From NCBI GenBank assembly GCA_039931865.1, contig JBDTRB010000016.1, positions 1 through 43,454 of the forward strand: DNA of 43,454 nt, in the 5' to 3' direction. This stretch comes from JALYUA01 sp039931865 (GTDB lineage Bacteria; Acidobacteriota; Thermoanaerobaculia; UBA5066; Gp7-AA6). The notes below the pieces were generated by a model, which worked only from the letters and a program-made list of their open reading frames with translations, had not been told where the DNA came from and made no database searches. The position numbers were made by a program, and so were the translations under genes. Shown one piece after another: positions 31,229-38,648 of this stretch (position 1 is the first letter of the stretch; the number at the start of each line of letters is the position of its first letter).

Positions 31229-32791
31229 GTGGCCACTCGCCTGCTCCGTTCCACGTGTCTCGTCGCGGCGTTGTTCTTCATTGTCGCGGTCCGGCCGGCC
31301 CTCGCCCAGGGAGAGATCTTCGTCTCGAACTCGAACGGCAACTCCGTGACTGTCTACACGCGGACGGGAAGTGGAAATCTCGCTCCCCTTCGGACGCTCG
31401 CGGGAGCGGCGACGGGGTTGGTGAGCCCGAGCGGCCTCGCGGTGGACGCCGTGAACGACGAGTTGTTCGTCGTCAGCATCACCTTCCCGTACTCCGTGAC
31501 GGTCTATCCGAGAACCGCCAATGGCAACGTGGCCCCGCTGCGGACCTTGACCGGTCCAGCGACCGGATTGAACGATCCTCGCGGCGTTTTCGTGGATGTC
31601 GTGAACAACGAGCTCTTCGTCGTCAACCGGTTCGGCTTCTCCGTCACGGTGTTCGCCCGGACGGCGAATGGCAACGTGGCCCCGCTGCGGACCCTCACTG
31701 GAGCGGCCACCGGGCTGAGCAACCCCTGGGGTGCCGTCGTTGACGTCTTGAACAACGAGCTCGTCGTCGGAAACAACGGCAACTCGGTGACCGTCTACAC
31801 GCGAACGGCAAACGGGAATGCGGTCCCCCTCCGAACGATCTCGGGCGCCGCCACCGGGTTCAACAATGGGCCGCTCGGCGTGGCGGTGGACACTGTGAAC
31901 GACGAGCTCGTGGTGACGAACCCGTTCTTCGGGTCTTCATTTCTCCCTTCCGTCCTCGTTTTTCCGCGGATGGCGACTGGAAACGTCGCGCCGCTGCGGA
32001 CCATCGTCGGGGCGGCGACGGGGTTGTCGGGTCCGGGCGGGCTGGCCCTGGACCTGGTGAACAACGAGCTATTGGTGCCGAACGCGACAAACAATTCCGT
32101 GACCGTCTATGCTCGGACCGCGAGCGGCGATGTCGCTCCGCTGAGGACGCTCGTCGGCTCTTCCACCCTGTTGAACAACCCCCAATTCCTGGTGATCTCG
32201 ACGGGCATAGTCCCTCTGACGCCGACAGGGACCCCGACGATGACGCCCACCGCGACTCCCGTGCCTCCCGGTTCGACCGCGACACCGACTCCGACGACGA
32301 CGCCGACGAGCGTCCCGGGGACGGCAGACCTCTCGGTCATCAAGACTGACTCGCCCGACCCAGCCTCGGTCGGCGGAATCCTGACGTACACGATCGTGGC
32401 GACCAACAACGGTCCCGCGACTGCGACAGGCGTCACGTTGACCGATACCCTTCCCTCGGGCGTCACGTTCCAGTCGGCGAGCTCCACTCAGGGAACCTGT
32501 GCGCAGGGGGGCGGCATCGTGACCTGCTCGATTGGCACTCTGGCGAACGGCGCCAGCGCGACGGCGACGATTCAGGTCTCGCCGCAGTCGAGCGGAAACC
32601 TGACGAACACGGTCGTGGTCTCCGGGGCTCAAACCGACCCCAACTCCGGGAACAACTCGAGCACGGCGGGCACGACGGTCCTCGGCGGCGGGGGCGCCGT
32701 GCAGGTGCCGACTCTGTCGTTCCCGATGCTCCTCCTCCTCGGACTTGCGCTCGGCGGGAGTGCGCTCTACTTCCTGACACGACGGATGTGA
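31229..32791 (+). CDS. Secreted repeat (propeller-like) protein with DUF11 domain and C-terminal sorting helix (520 aa)
   Basis: GTG 31229 is supported by GGAGG at 31219-31223. A clean signal peptide (26 residues) is followed by about seven repeats of 43-50 residues carrying NSVTVYxRTxxGNxAPLRTLxGAATGLxxPxGxAVDxVNxELFV. These are the short-bladed beta-propeller type, as in NHL- or YncE-like proteins. A Thr/Pro-rich linker (TPTMTPTATPVPP) leads to a DUF11 domain (DLSVIKTDSPDPASVGGILTYTIVATNNGPATATGVTLTDTLPSGV). The C-terminus is VPTLSFPMLLLLGLALGGSALYFLTRRM, an IPTL/PEP-CTERM-like sorting signal. Likely an extracellular surface protein; ligand unknown. Confidence 0.85.
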   Translation: MATRLLRSTCLVAALFFIVAVRPALAQGEIFVSNSNGNSVTVYTRTGSGNLAPLRTLAGAATGLVSPSGLAVDAVNDELFVVSITFPYSVTVYPRTANGNVAPLRTLTGPATGLNDPRGVFVDVVNNELFVVNRFGFSVTVFARTANGNVAPLRTLTGAATGLSNPWGAVVDVLNNELVVGNNGNSVTVYTRTANGNAVPLRTISGAATGFNNGPLGVAVDTVNDELVVTNPFFGSSFLPSVLVFPRMATGNVAPLRTIVGAATGLSGPGGLALDLVNNELLVPNATNNSVTVYARTASGDVAPLRTLVGSSTLLNNPQFLVISTGIVPLTPTGTPTMTPTATPVPPGSTATPTPTTTPTSVPGTADLSVIKTDSPDPASVGGILTYTIVATNNGPATATGVTLTDTLPSGVTFQSASSTQGTCAQGGGIVTCSIGTLANGASATATIQVSPQSSGNLTNTVVVSGAQTDPNSGNNSSTAGTTVLGGGGAVQVPTLSFPMLLLLGLALGGSALYFLTRRM

Positions 32792-32872
32792 TCAGCCGCC
32801 TTGCCGCTGCGTGAAGCTCGGGACGCGGGGCGAGCCACCTGCGGCCGCTACGCTCCACCATCGTCGGAAGTG

Positions 32873-32920
32873 GCGGAGATTCCCGCGCTTCCGGCTCTCT
32901 CGGAGGCCATCACCGATCTC
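32873..32920 (+). other. Fragment matching part of the thioredoxin-domain gene at 37233
   Basis: Bases 32873-32901 are identical, except one base, to 37233-37261 inside the thioredoxin-like gene (encoding AEIPALPALSL). TCACCGATCTC follows in both, with 7 extra bases here. No longer match is seen. It may be a small scrap of a related gene left in an area rich in rearrangement debris; it lies next to a hairpin repeat and the flavoprotein remnant. Confidence 0.45.
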
Positions 32921-32963
32921 TCCCTTTTCCGCGACCGGGGGAGAGAGTCGGTGTGAGGGGGAG
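32917..32963 (+). repeat. Degenerate copy of the dispersed hairpin repeat
   Basis: TCTCCCTTTTCCGCGACCGGGGGAGAGA followed by GTGTGAGGGGG follows the same plan (inverted arms of CTCTCCC/GGGAGAG and a trailing GTGAGGGG) as the copies at 5374-5401 and 37857-37893, with more mismatches. It lies at the edge of the flavoprotein remnant. Confidence 0.45.
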
Positions 32964-32989
32964 CGCGCTCGGAACGACGCTGAGTACGA

Positions 32990-33136
32990 ACCGCCGCTGA
33001 TGACGATCTTGCGGCCTCCGTCGGGAGTCCGCTCGAGCAGGAGGGTTTCGACGCCCTCCGCCGCGGCGAAGATCGCGGCCATGGTGCCGGCGGCTCCCGC
33101 CCCGACCACGACGACGCGCCGTCCTTCTCCTGGCAT
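32990..33136 (-). pseudogene. 5' remnant of a BaiN-type flavoprotein gene
   Basis: From ATG 33136 the first 49 codons encode MPGEGRRVVVVGAGAAGTMA and so on through RTPDGGRKIVISGG, matching the intact flavoprotein (31003) residue for residue apart from a few substitutions. After ISGG (32990) homology stops abruptly, in the middle of the GGGRCN motif, and the frame continues as unrelated Arg/Ser-rich sequence. The intergenic sequence upstream (33137-33214) is likewise shared with that of the intact gene. This is a truncated duplicate. Confidence 0.85.
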
Positions 33137-33214
33137 CCGAGAAACATATCCGGACGCCGATTTCCCCCACGAAACCTTCCCCGCCCCCGGGCGTCAGACC
33201 CCCAGAGGTGCCGG

Positions 33215-35611
33215 ATGAACCGCATTGGCCGTGACCTGCGCTCCGCGATCCGTACACTCCGGAAGAGCCCGGGCTTTACCGCGGTCGTCGTGGTGGTGCT
33301 CGGCCTCGGCATCGGCGCGAACACGGCGATCTTCAGCCTGGTCGACGCGGCCCTTCTGAGGCGGCTGCCGTATCCAGAGCCGGACCGGCTGCTCCTCCTC
33401 CCCGCGCAGCACCAGCCCGAGGACATGGGCGCCGAGGTGTCTCTCGCAAACTTCCTCGACTGGCGCCGCGAGAGCCGGTCGTTCGCGCAGCTCGGCGCCT
33501 GGGCGCCGGCCTCGTTCGACTTCACGGCGGGATCGGCCGAGCGCGTGCAGGGCGCCCGCATCACCCCCGCGGGCCTGGCCGCGCCTGGGATCGAGCCGCT
33601 CCTGGGACGGACGTTTCTTCCCGAAGAGGAAGGACCGGATTCACGCGTCGCGGTCGTCAGCTTCGGCTTCTGGCGGAGCCGCTTTGGAGGCGATCCTTCG
33701 ATCCTCGGGAGGGTCATCCGCCTTTCCGGCTTCGAGTACCCGATCGTCGGCGTGATGCCTCCCCAATTCGCGTTTCCGAGCGCCGATATCCAGGTCTGGA
33801 CGCCGCTGCGCATGACCGAGCCGCGCGTGCGGGACCGGCAGAGCCGGTATCTCTACGCCGTTGGACGCCTGAAGAGAGGCGTCTCCCTCCGCGCGGCGCA
33901 ATCAGAAATGGACCTCCTCACGGCCGCGCTCGCGCGCGAGCACCCCGACCACAACCGCAATTGGGGAGTCCGGCTCCTTCCGATCCGCGAGTCGCTCGTC
34001 GGAAAGGTGCGGCCGGTTCTCCTTCTCCTTCTGGCAACCGTTCTCCTGGTGCTGGCGATCGCGTGCGCGAACATCGCGAACCTCCAGCTCGCCCGCGCCG
34101 CTTCGCGGCGGCGCGAGTTCGCGATCCGCTCCGCAATCGGCGCTTCGGCGGGCGACGTCCTCCGGCAGCTGGTGCTCGAGGGCGCCGTCCTGTCGCTTGG
34201 CGGCGGCGTCCTCGGGCTCCTTTTCACGCGGGCGAGCCTCGGCATTCTCGCGGCGTGGAGCGCGCCGGGGGCGGAGAACGTGCGGATCGACGCGCGTGTC
34301 CTCTTCTTTACGCTCGCGGTCTCGCTCGTGACGGGGATTGTCTTCGGACTGGTTCCGGCCCGCGCGGCGCTCCGCCCGGACCTTCTGGACGTCCTCCGCG
34401 AGCAGGGGCGCGGCGCGTCCTCGGGAGCCGGGCAGAACCGATTCCGGCGGCTTCTGACGGGAGGGCAGGTCGCGACCGCTCTCGTCCTTCTGATTGGCGC
34501 CGCCCTTCTCCTCTCGAGCCTGGTGCGGCTTCAGAGAGTCGAGCCGGGTTTCAATCCGAAGGGTCTGTCGACCATCGAGGTCGTACTGTCGTCGCCGCGG
34601 TACTCCGGGCGGGAACGGCGCGCCGCGTTCGTCCGCCAGCTCGTCGACGGTGCGGGGCGGATTCCGGGAGTGACATCCGCCGCGGCGGTCGGGCAGCTGC
34701 CGTTCGGCGGGAGCAACAGCACCGAAAGTTACCGGATCGAGGGACAACCCCAGCCTCCCGCAGGCGCTGCTCCGGAAGCTGGACTTCGGGAAGTGACGCC
34801 CGGCTTTTTCCGCACGCTCGAGATTCCGGTGCTCGAGGGCCGCGATTTTTCCCCGCACGACACCGGAGGGTCTCCCGCGGTCGTCCTCGTGAACAGAACG
34901 TTCGCCCGGCGGTACTGGCCGCGGGAGAGCGCGGTCGGCCACCGGATCGTGCTGTCCGACGCGGCCGGCGTTTCGCGCGAGATCGTCGGGGTGGTCGCGG
35001 ACATCCGGCACACGGCTCTCGAGGTTCCCGCCGTTCCCGAGATCTACGTCTCCTTCGAGCAGAACGGCGGCGACGACGTGGCGCTCGTCGCCCGGTCGCG
35101 CGAGGGGAGCGCGGCGGTTGCCGCGAGTCTGCGCGCCGCCGTTGCCGCGCTCGATCCCGAGCAGCCGGTGTTTCACGTCCGCACGATGAAAACGCTGCTC
35201 GCGGATTCAACCGCGCGTTCGAAGCGAACGACCGCCCTCGTCGGAGTCTTTGCCGCGCTCGCGCTCGTTCTCGCGGTGCTCGGCGTCTACAGCGTCATTT
35301 CCTTCTCGGTCGCCCGGCGTGGGCGGGAGTTCGCGATCCGGCTCGCGATCGGAGGTAGCCGGCGCGACGTGCTGACGCTCGTCCTCGCGGAGGGAATGGG
35401 AGTGGCCCTCGCGGGCATCGGGGTGGGACTCGCGGTCGCCTGGGCCGCGACTCGGGCACTCGCGAGCCAGTTGTTCGAAGTTCGCGCCGACGATCCCGGG
35501 ATCTTCGCCGCGACGGCGGCGATCCTGGGGGCCGTGGCGCTCGCCGCGTGCCTCGTGCCTGCCTGGCGCGCGTCGCGCGTCGACCCCGTCGCCGCGCTGC
35601 GCGCGGAATGA
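33215..35611 (+). CDS. ADOP-type MacB/FtsX permease (798 aa)
   Basis: The start MNRIGRDLRSAIRTLRKSPGFTAVVVVVLGLGIGANTAIFSLVDAALLRRLPYP is the hallmark of the acidobacterial duplicated orphan permease (ADOP) family. The protein then has a periplasmic MacB_PCD domain, a first FtsX helix group near residues 265-400 (LLLLLATVLLVLAIACANIANLQLARA), a second periplasmic domain, and a second FtsX group from about 670 to 795. No ATPase subunit is adjacent, so it is an orphan permease. ATG 33215 agrees with the family start. Its upstream region is a second copy of the junction at 31003-31080. This gene is the main phylogenetic marker in the window. Confidence 0.92.
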   Translation: MNRIGRDLRSAIRTLRKSPGFTAVVVVVLGLGIGANTAIFSLVDAALLRRLPYPEPDRLLLLPAQHQPEDMGAEVSLANFLDWRRESRSFAQLGAWAPASFDFTAGSAERVQGARITPAGLAAPGIEPLLGRTFLPEEEGPDSRVAVVSFGFWRSRFGGDPSILGRVIRLSGFEYPIVGVMPPQFAFPSADIQVWTPLRMTEPRVRDRQSRYLYAVGRLKRGVSLRAAQSEMDLLTAALAREHPDHNRNWGVRLLPIRESLVGKVRPVLLLLLATVLLVLAIACANIANLQLARAASRRREFAIRSAIGASAGDVLRQLVLEGAVLSLGGGVLGLLFTRASLGILAAWSAPGAENVRIDARVLFFTLAVSLVTGIVFGLVPARAALRPDLLDVLREQGRGASSGAGQNRFRRLLTGGQVATALVLLIGAALLLSSLVRLQRVEPGFNPKGLSTIEVVLSSPRYSGRERRAAFVRQLVDGAGRIPGVTSAAAVGQLPFGGSNSTESYRIEGQPQPPAGAAPEAGLREVTPGFFRTLEIPVLEGRDFSPHDTGGSPAVVLVNRTFARRYWPRESAVGHRIVLSDAAGVSREIVGVVADIRHTALEVPAVPEIYVSFEQNGGDDVALVARSREGSAAVAASLRAAVAALDPEQPVFHVRTMKTLLADSTARSKRTTALVGVFAALALVLAVLGVYSVISFSVARRGREFAIRLAIGGSRRDVLTLVLAEGMGVALAGIGVGLAVAWAATRALASQLFEVRADDPGIFAATAAILGAVALAACLVPAWRASRVDPVAALRAE

Positions 35612-35789
35612 CCGGCGGCCGGAGCTCCCTGCAGCGTGACGGCCTGACACGTTCCGGCCTTCCCGTGGTGAAGCCTGGAAACGCTTGACGCGGCGTGCGG
35701 CGCGGCACGTCTCACACCCGCGGTCGAAGTCTTCTTCCTCGTGCCCCGCCGAACTTTCTTCTCGCGGGCCCGTAAGCGTCTCGAGAACC

Positions 35790-36896
35790 ATGTGGACGAA
35801 ACGCCTGATCCTCGCGGCGGTGACGGCGGCGCTCCTGCCGCTGTCCGGAGGCGCGCTCCCGGCGAGCGCTTCGAGGCTCGCCGGGACCCGTCCGCCCGAC
35901 CCCCTCGCGGCGGAAATCGAGCGCTGGGCCGCGGTCCTCGAGAAAAGCACAGGGGCCGACGAGATCTCGGCGGACGCCAGGAAGAACGGAGGCCCGGCGC
36001 TCGAGCGCGCGCGCCAGGCGCTACGCGAGGGCCGCCGCCTCCTCGCGCTCCAGCGGCTCGGTAGCGCGCGCATGCAGATCGAGGCCGCGGAGTATCTCGA
36101 GAAACGGACGGCCGGTCAGCGCAAGGACGTGACGCTCTTCGAGGCGGAGTGGAAGCGCGTCGGCCGGTCGATCCAGGCAGACCTTTCGGCCCCTTCGCCG
36201 GACCGGTTCGCGAGCGTGCGCTCCGCCGCGATTCGTGCGATCGCCGAATCGACGTTTGGACAGGTGCGTCCCCATTACGAGGCGAGCCTGGACTACGGTC
36301 GGAGCACGACGCCTGACAGCGGTCTGATCTATCTCGGGACCGCTTTATCGCAGCGCGAGTTCGCGGAGTTCTGCCGGACCCTTTCACCGGAACGGGCCGC
36401 GCACGCGCCCCGAATGCGCAGCCTGGCTCCGGAGCTCGATCGATTCGAGGCGCGGCTTCTCGCGGCATACCGCCCGCCCGCCTCGATCGACCGCCACACC
36501 GATTTCATCATCAGCAGCGCCTCCCTGAAAGACGCGAGAGAGCTCGACGCGGCCGGACTCCGATACGGGGCGCTGCTGCGCTACCTGCAGGCGGCCCAGC
36601 GCTTCGGCACGCTCGGGCCGCCTGAAACAGACCTCGCGGCGCTCAAGACGCGTCTCGCGGAGATCCAGTCGGCGCTGGCGGCGAGCGCGTCGGATGAGAG
36701 CGTCGGCCGTCTCTTCGTCGAAGCGGCCCAGGCGGACCTCTCGACGGAAGGCTCTACGGGCGTCGCGGCATCCGCAATCGTGCGCGACGTTCTGCCGCTC
36801 TACACCGCCGCTCTGGGGCCCCCGCCGCCTGTCGCGGCTCGCCCGGGTCCCGAAGCCACCGTCACGGTGACCCTGGTCCGCTGGCCCTACACGTGA
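35790..36896 (+). CDS. Exported protein ending in the first strand of a thioredoxin fold; likely N-terminal part of one longer gene (368 codons before TGA)
   Basis: A signal peptide (MWTKRLILAAVTAALLPLSGGALPASA) is followed by a helical domain of about 310 residues with no recognised family, then a Pro-rich linker (GPPPPVAARPGP) and the strand TVTVTLVRWPYT. Directly after it, in the same frame, comes TGA (36894-36896), and the continuation NLSDPASLLAQSVVAGFGGKARFV completes a thioredoxin fold. This frame without the stop runs to 37727, giving 645 residues including the TGA position (369). A natural reading is that TGA is read as selenocysteine; an alternative is nonsense mutation of a Cys codon (TGC/TGT). 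ATG 35790 was chosen because the leader begins there. Confidence 0.75.
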   Translation: MWTKRLILAAVTAALLPLSGGALPASASRLAGTRPPDPLAAEIERWAAVLEKSTGADEISADARKNGGPALERARQALREGRRLLALQRLGSARMQIEAAEYLEKRTAGQRKDVTLFEAEWKRVGRSIQADLSAPSPDRFASVRSAAIRAIAESTFGQVRPHYEASLDYGRSTTPDSGLIYLGTALSQREFAEFCRTLSPERAAHAPRMRSLAPELDRFEARLLAAYRPPASIDRHTDFIISSASLKDARELDAAGLRYGALLRYLQAAQRFGTLGPPETDLAALKTRLAEIQSALAASASDESVGRLFVEAAQADLSTEGSTGVAASAIVRDVLPLYTAALGPPPPVAARPGPEATVTVTLVRWPYT

Positions 36897-36899
36897 AAC

Positions 36900-36929
36900 C
36901 TGTCCGACCCGGCAAGTTTGCTGGCACAG
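36900..36929 (+). promoter_or_regulatory. SECIS-like stem-loop after in-frame TGA
   Basis: The RNA can fold an upper stem 36909-36914/36919-36924 (six pairs, one G-U) with a four-base AGUU loop carrying G and U as in bacterial SECIS loops. The upper stem starts 12 bases after the TGA, close to the 11 bases in E. coli fdhF. A lower stem 36900-36903/36926-36929 closes the structure over an asymmetric internal loop. A chance hairpin is possible; no bulged U equivalent is seen. Confidence 0.45.
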
Positions 36930-37727
36930 AGCGTGGTGGCGGGGTTCGGAGGAAAGGCGCGTTTCGTGTCGGAGAACTACGGGGACTCCGCGCTGGCGAA
37001 AAGATTCGGCGTGACGCGGTACCCCGCGATCTTCGTCGACGACGTTCTCGCCGCGACGCCGAAGGACTTCGGCTTCTACGGCAAAGGGGAAGGCAAGGGC
37101 GGCGGGCGCTACACTCCGTTGAAGAGCCCGGAAGCCCACGAGCGTTTCCGATCCGATCTGACGAAGATGGTCGATCTCGTTCTGGCCGGAAAGAAGGACG
37201 CCGCGCGCGCGCAGGCGCCCGCCCCCGAGGCCGCGGAGATTCCCGCACTTCCGGCTCTCTCCCTCACCGATCTCGACGGAAAAAAGCTCTCGCGCGAGGA
37301 TCTCGCCGGGCGCGTGGTCCTGGTCGAGTTCTGGGCGACCTGGTGCCCGCCGTGCCGCGGCACCCTCGAGTGGCTCGGGGAGCTTGCGAAACGCCACGGC
37401 GACAGGGTCGCCGTCGTCGCCGTCGCGGTCGAGTCCGACGAGGCGAAGGTGAAAAAACTCGCCGGCGAGCTGCGCCTCCCGTTCTTCTGGACGATGGGAA
37501 CGCCGGACCTCGCCCGGAGTTTCGGCGACGTGAGCGGACTTCCGACGCTCTTCGTTTTCGACCCGAACGGGAAGACGTCCGGGGTGTTCTTCGGAGCGCC
37601 GCCGGATCTGCATGAACGAGCGGAGCGGGCGGTAGAGGTTGCCGTTGCCGTCGCTCACGTCGCCTCCACTCACTGCGGGAGCTGCCTTCGCCCGCCGGCG
37701 AAGGCACCGGCGAGCGGCTCGCCTTAG
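36918..37727 (+). CDS. Thioredoxin-fold part plus TlpA/ResA-type domain (C-terminal part of the same gene)
   Basis: The first 95 residues complete the fold begun before the TGA, with FVSENYGDSALAKRFGVTRYPAIFVDD containing the cis-proline equivalent. A linker (about 96-110) leads to a second, complete TlpA-like domain with the redox pair WCPPC (C143 and C146 counting from TTG 36918; 519 and 522 in the full-length frame). It then runs to GLPTLFVFDPNGKT. The only independent start is TTG 36918, with no ribosome-binding site, and it would leave the first domain without its core strand. Therefore I favour one two-domain product. The last 20 residues are encoded by hairpin repeats (37684-37723), likely a late extension. 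Confidence 0.7.
   Translation: MLAQSVVAGFGGKARFVSENYGDSALAKRFGVTRYPAIFVDDVLAATPKDFGFYGKGEGKGGGRYTPLKSPEAHERFRSDLTKMVDLVLAGKKDAARAQAPAPEAAEIPALPALSLTDLDGKKLSREDLAGRVVLVEFWATWCPPCRGTLEWLGELAKRHGDRVAVVAVAVESDEAKVKKLAGELRLPFFWTMGTPDLARSFGDVSGLPTLFVFDPNGKTSGVFFGAPPDLHERAERAVEVAVAVAHVASTHCGSCLRPPAKAPASGSP
37684..37723. repeat. Two adjacent hairpins at the 3' end of the thioredoxin gene
   Basis: GCCTTCGCC-CGCC-GGCGAAGGC (37684-37705) is a nine-pair perfect stem and GGCGAG-CGG-CTCGCC (37709-37723) a six-pair stem. They lie within the last codons of the gene and just before its TAG. They may act as transcription terminators without a T-run or be REP-type sequences. Confidence 0.6.
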
Positions 37728-37744
37728 GGCTCGACCGCTCGCCT

Positions 37745-37893
37745 GCTCCCTTCGTTCGCTTCGGCTCCCGCCCCGAGAGGCTCCTCCCTCCCTCTGGTCG
37801 GGAGACTCCTCTCGGTGCGAGCTTAGCCGCCAGCTCGCCGGAAGCGCAGCTCCGCCCCCTCTCCTCGCGGGAGAGGGTAGGGGTGAGGGGCGC
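37745..37893. repeat. REP-like sequence and dispersed hairpin repeat
   Basis: CTCCCTTCGTTCGCTTCGGCTCCCG (37747-37771) is the reverse of a motif at 21077-21104 (CGGGAGCCGAGCGACCGAAGGGAG). Further on, CCCTCTCC-TCGCG-GGAGAGGG (37857-37877), an eight-pair hairpin, is followed by TAGGGGTGAGGGG. Copies of this hairpin plus tail are seen at 5374-5401 (reverse), 32917-32963 (degenerate) and 43436-43454 (cut by window end). The gap from 37728 to 38007 has no gene. Confidence 0.6.
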
Positions 37894-37912
37894 AGAACCT
37901 GACAGTTGTGCC

Positions 37913-37954
37913 GGTTGATGGTTGATGGTTGATGGTTGATGGTTGATGGTTGAT
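37913..37954. repeat. Tandem repeat, GGTTGAT x 6
   Basis: Six perfect copies of the seven-base unit GGTTGAT lie in the intergenic region ahead of the GNAT gene at 38008. The number of copies is likely to vary between strains. Confidence 0.85.
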
Positions 37955-38007
37955 GGGAGCCTCGCTTGCCGGCTCGTTCGTTCCTGGCGTGGTGTTAAGT
38001 AGAGGGC

Positions 38008-38601
38008 ATGGTCAGGGAAGGAACGGATGAGCGGGCGGGGGAAGATTTTCCGCAGTCGCCCCCGGTCAGCATCCGGCCCTATCGCGTCGACGACGCGGAG
38101 CGCGTCTTCGAAGCGGTGCGGGAATCGATTGCGGAAATTTCGCCGTGGATGCCCTGGTGCCATCCCGGGTATGCCATCGAGGAGACTCGGGATTGGATTG
38201 CGCATTGCGGCGGCGTGTGGCGCGACGGGCGCGAGTTCAACTTCGTGATCGAGGATCGAGCTGGCGCTTTTCTCGGCGCCTGCGGCTTGAATCAGATACG
38301 GCGGGGCGACCGGATGGCAAACCTCGGGTACTGGGTGCGCACGTCGGCGGCCGGGCGCGGTGTGGCGACTGCGGGCGTGCGCTGCCTGGCGGAGTTTGCG
38401 TTTGGTGCCGCGGGGCTCGAGCGGCTGGAAATCATCGCGGCGGTCGGGAACGTCGCGAGCCAGCGCGTTGCCGAGAAATGCGGCGCGCGGCGGGAGGGTC
38501 TCGTGTCGGATCGGCTGTTTCTGCGCGGAGTGCGCCATCCAGCGGTGGCGTTCGTTCTGGAGAGGGGATCCCGGCGTTTTTCCCCGGCGAAGGGCGACTA
38601 G
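38008..38601 (+). CDS. GNAT-family N-acetyltransferase, RimJ/RimL type (197 aa)
   Basis: The RimJ/RimL-type GNAT is visible from VSIRPYRVDDAERVFEAVRESIAEISPWMPWCHPGYAIEETRDWI, which includes the family's W-M-P-W, through ANLGYWVRTSAAGRGVATAGVRCLAEFAF (acetyl-CoA loop G-R-G-V-A-T) to LERLEIIAAVGNVASQRVAEKCGARREG. Such proteins acetylate ribosomal or other N-terminal amines. ATG 38008 opens an N-terminal polar extension of about 20 residues, which may be untranslated; GTG 38065 is an alternative start nearer the domain. Confidence 0.9.
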   Translation: MVREGTDERAGEDFPQSPPVSIRPYRVDDAERVFEAVRESIAEISPWMPWCHPGYAIEETRDWIAHCGGVWRDGREFNFVIEDRAGAFLGACGLNQIRRGDRMANLGYWVRTSAAGRGVATAGVRCLAEFAFGAAGLERLEIIAAVGNVASQRVAEKCGARREGLVSDRLFLRGVRHPAVAFVLERGSRRFSPAKGD

Positions 38602-38648
38602 AGAACGCCGGATGGTCCTAGAATCACGGCGAGCTTTTCGGAGCGGCC

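Noticed and set aside
31300..32200. Regular DNA repeats that could suggest a CRISPR or satellite array
   Set aside because: The repeats keep one reading frame and encode propeller-like blades; spacers are not unique and unit length varies.
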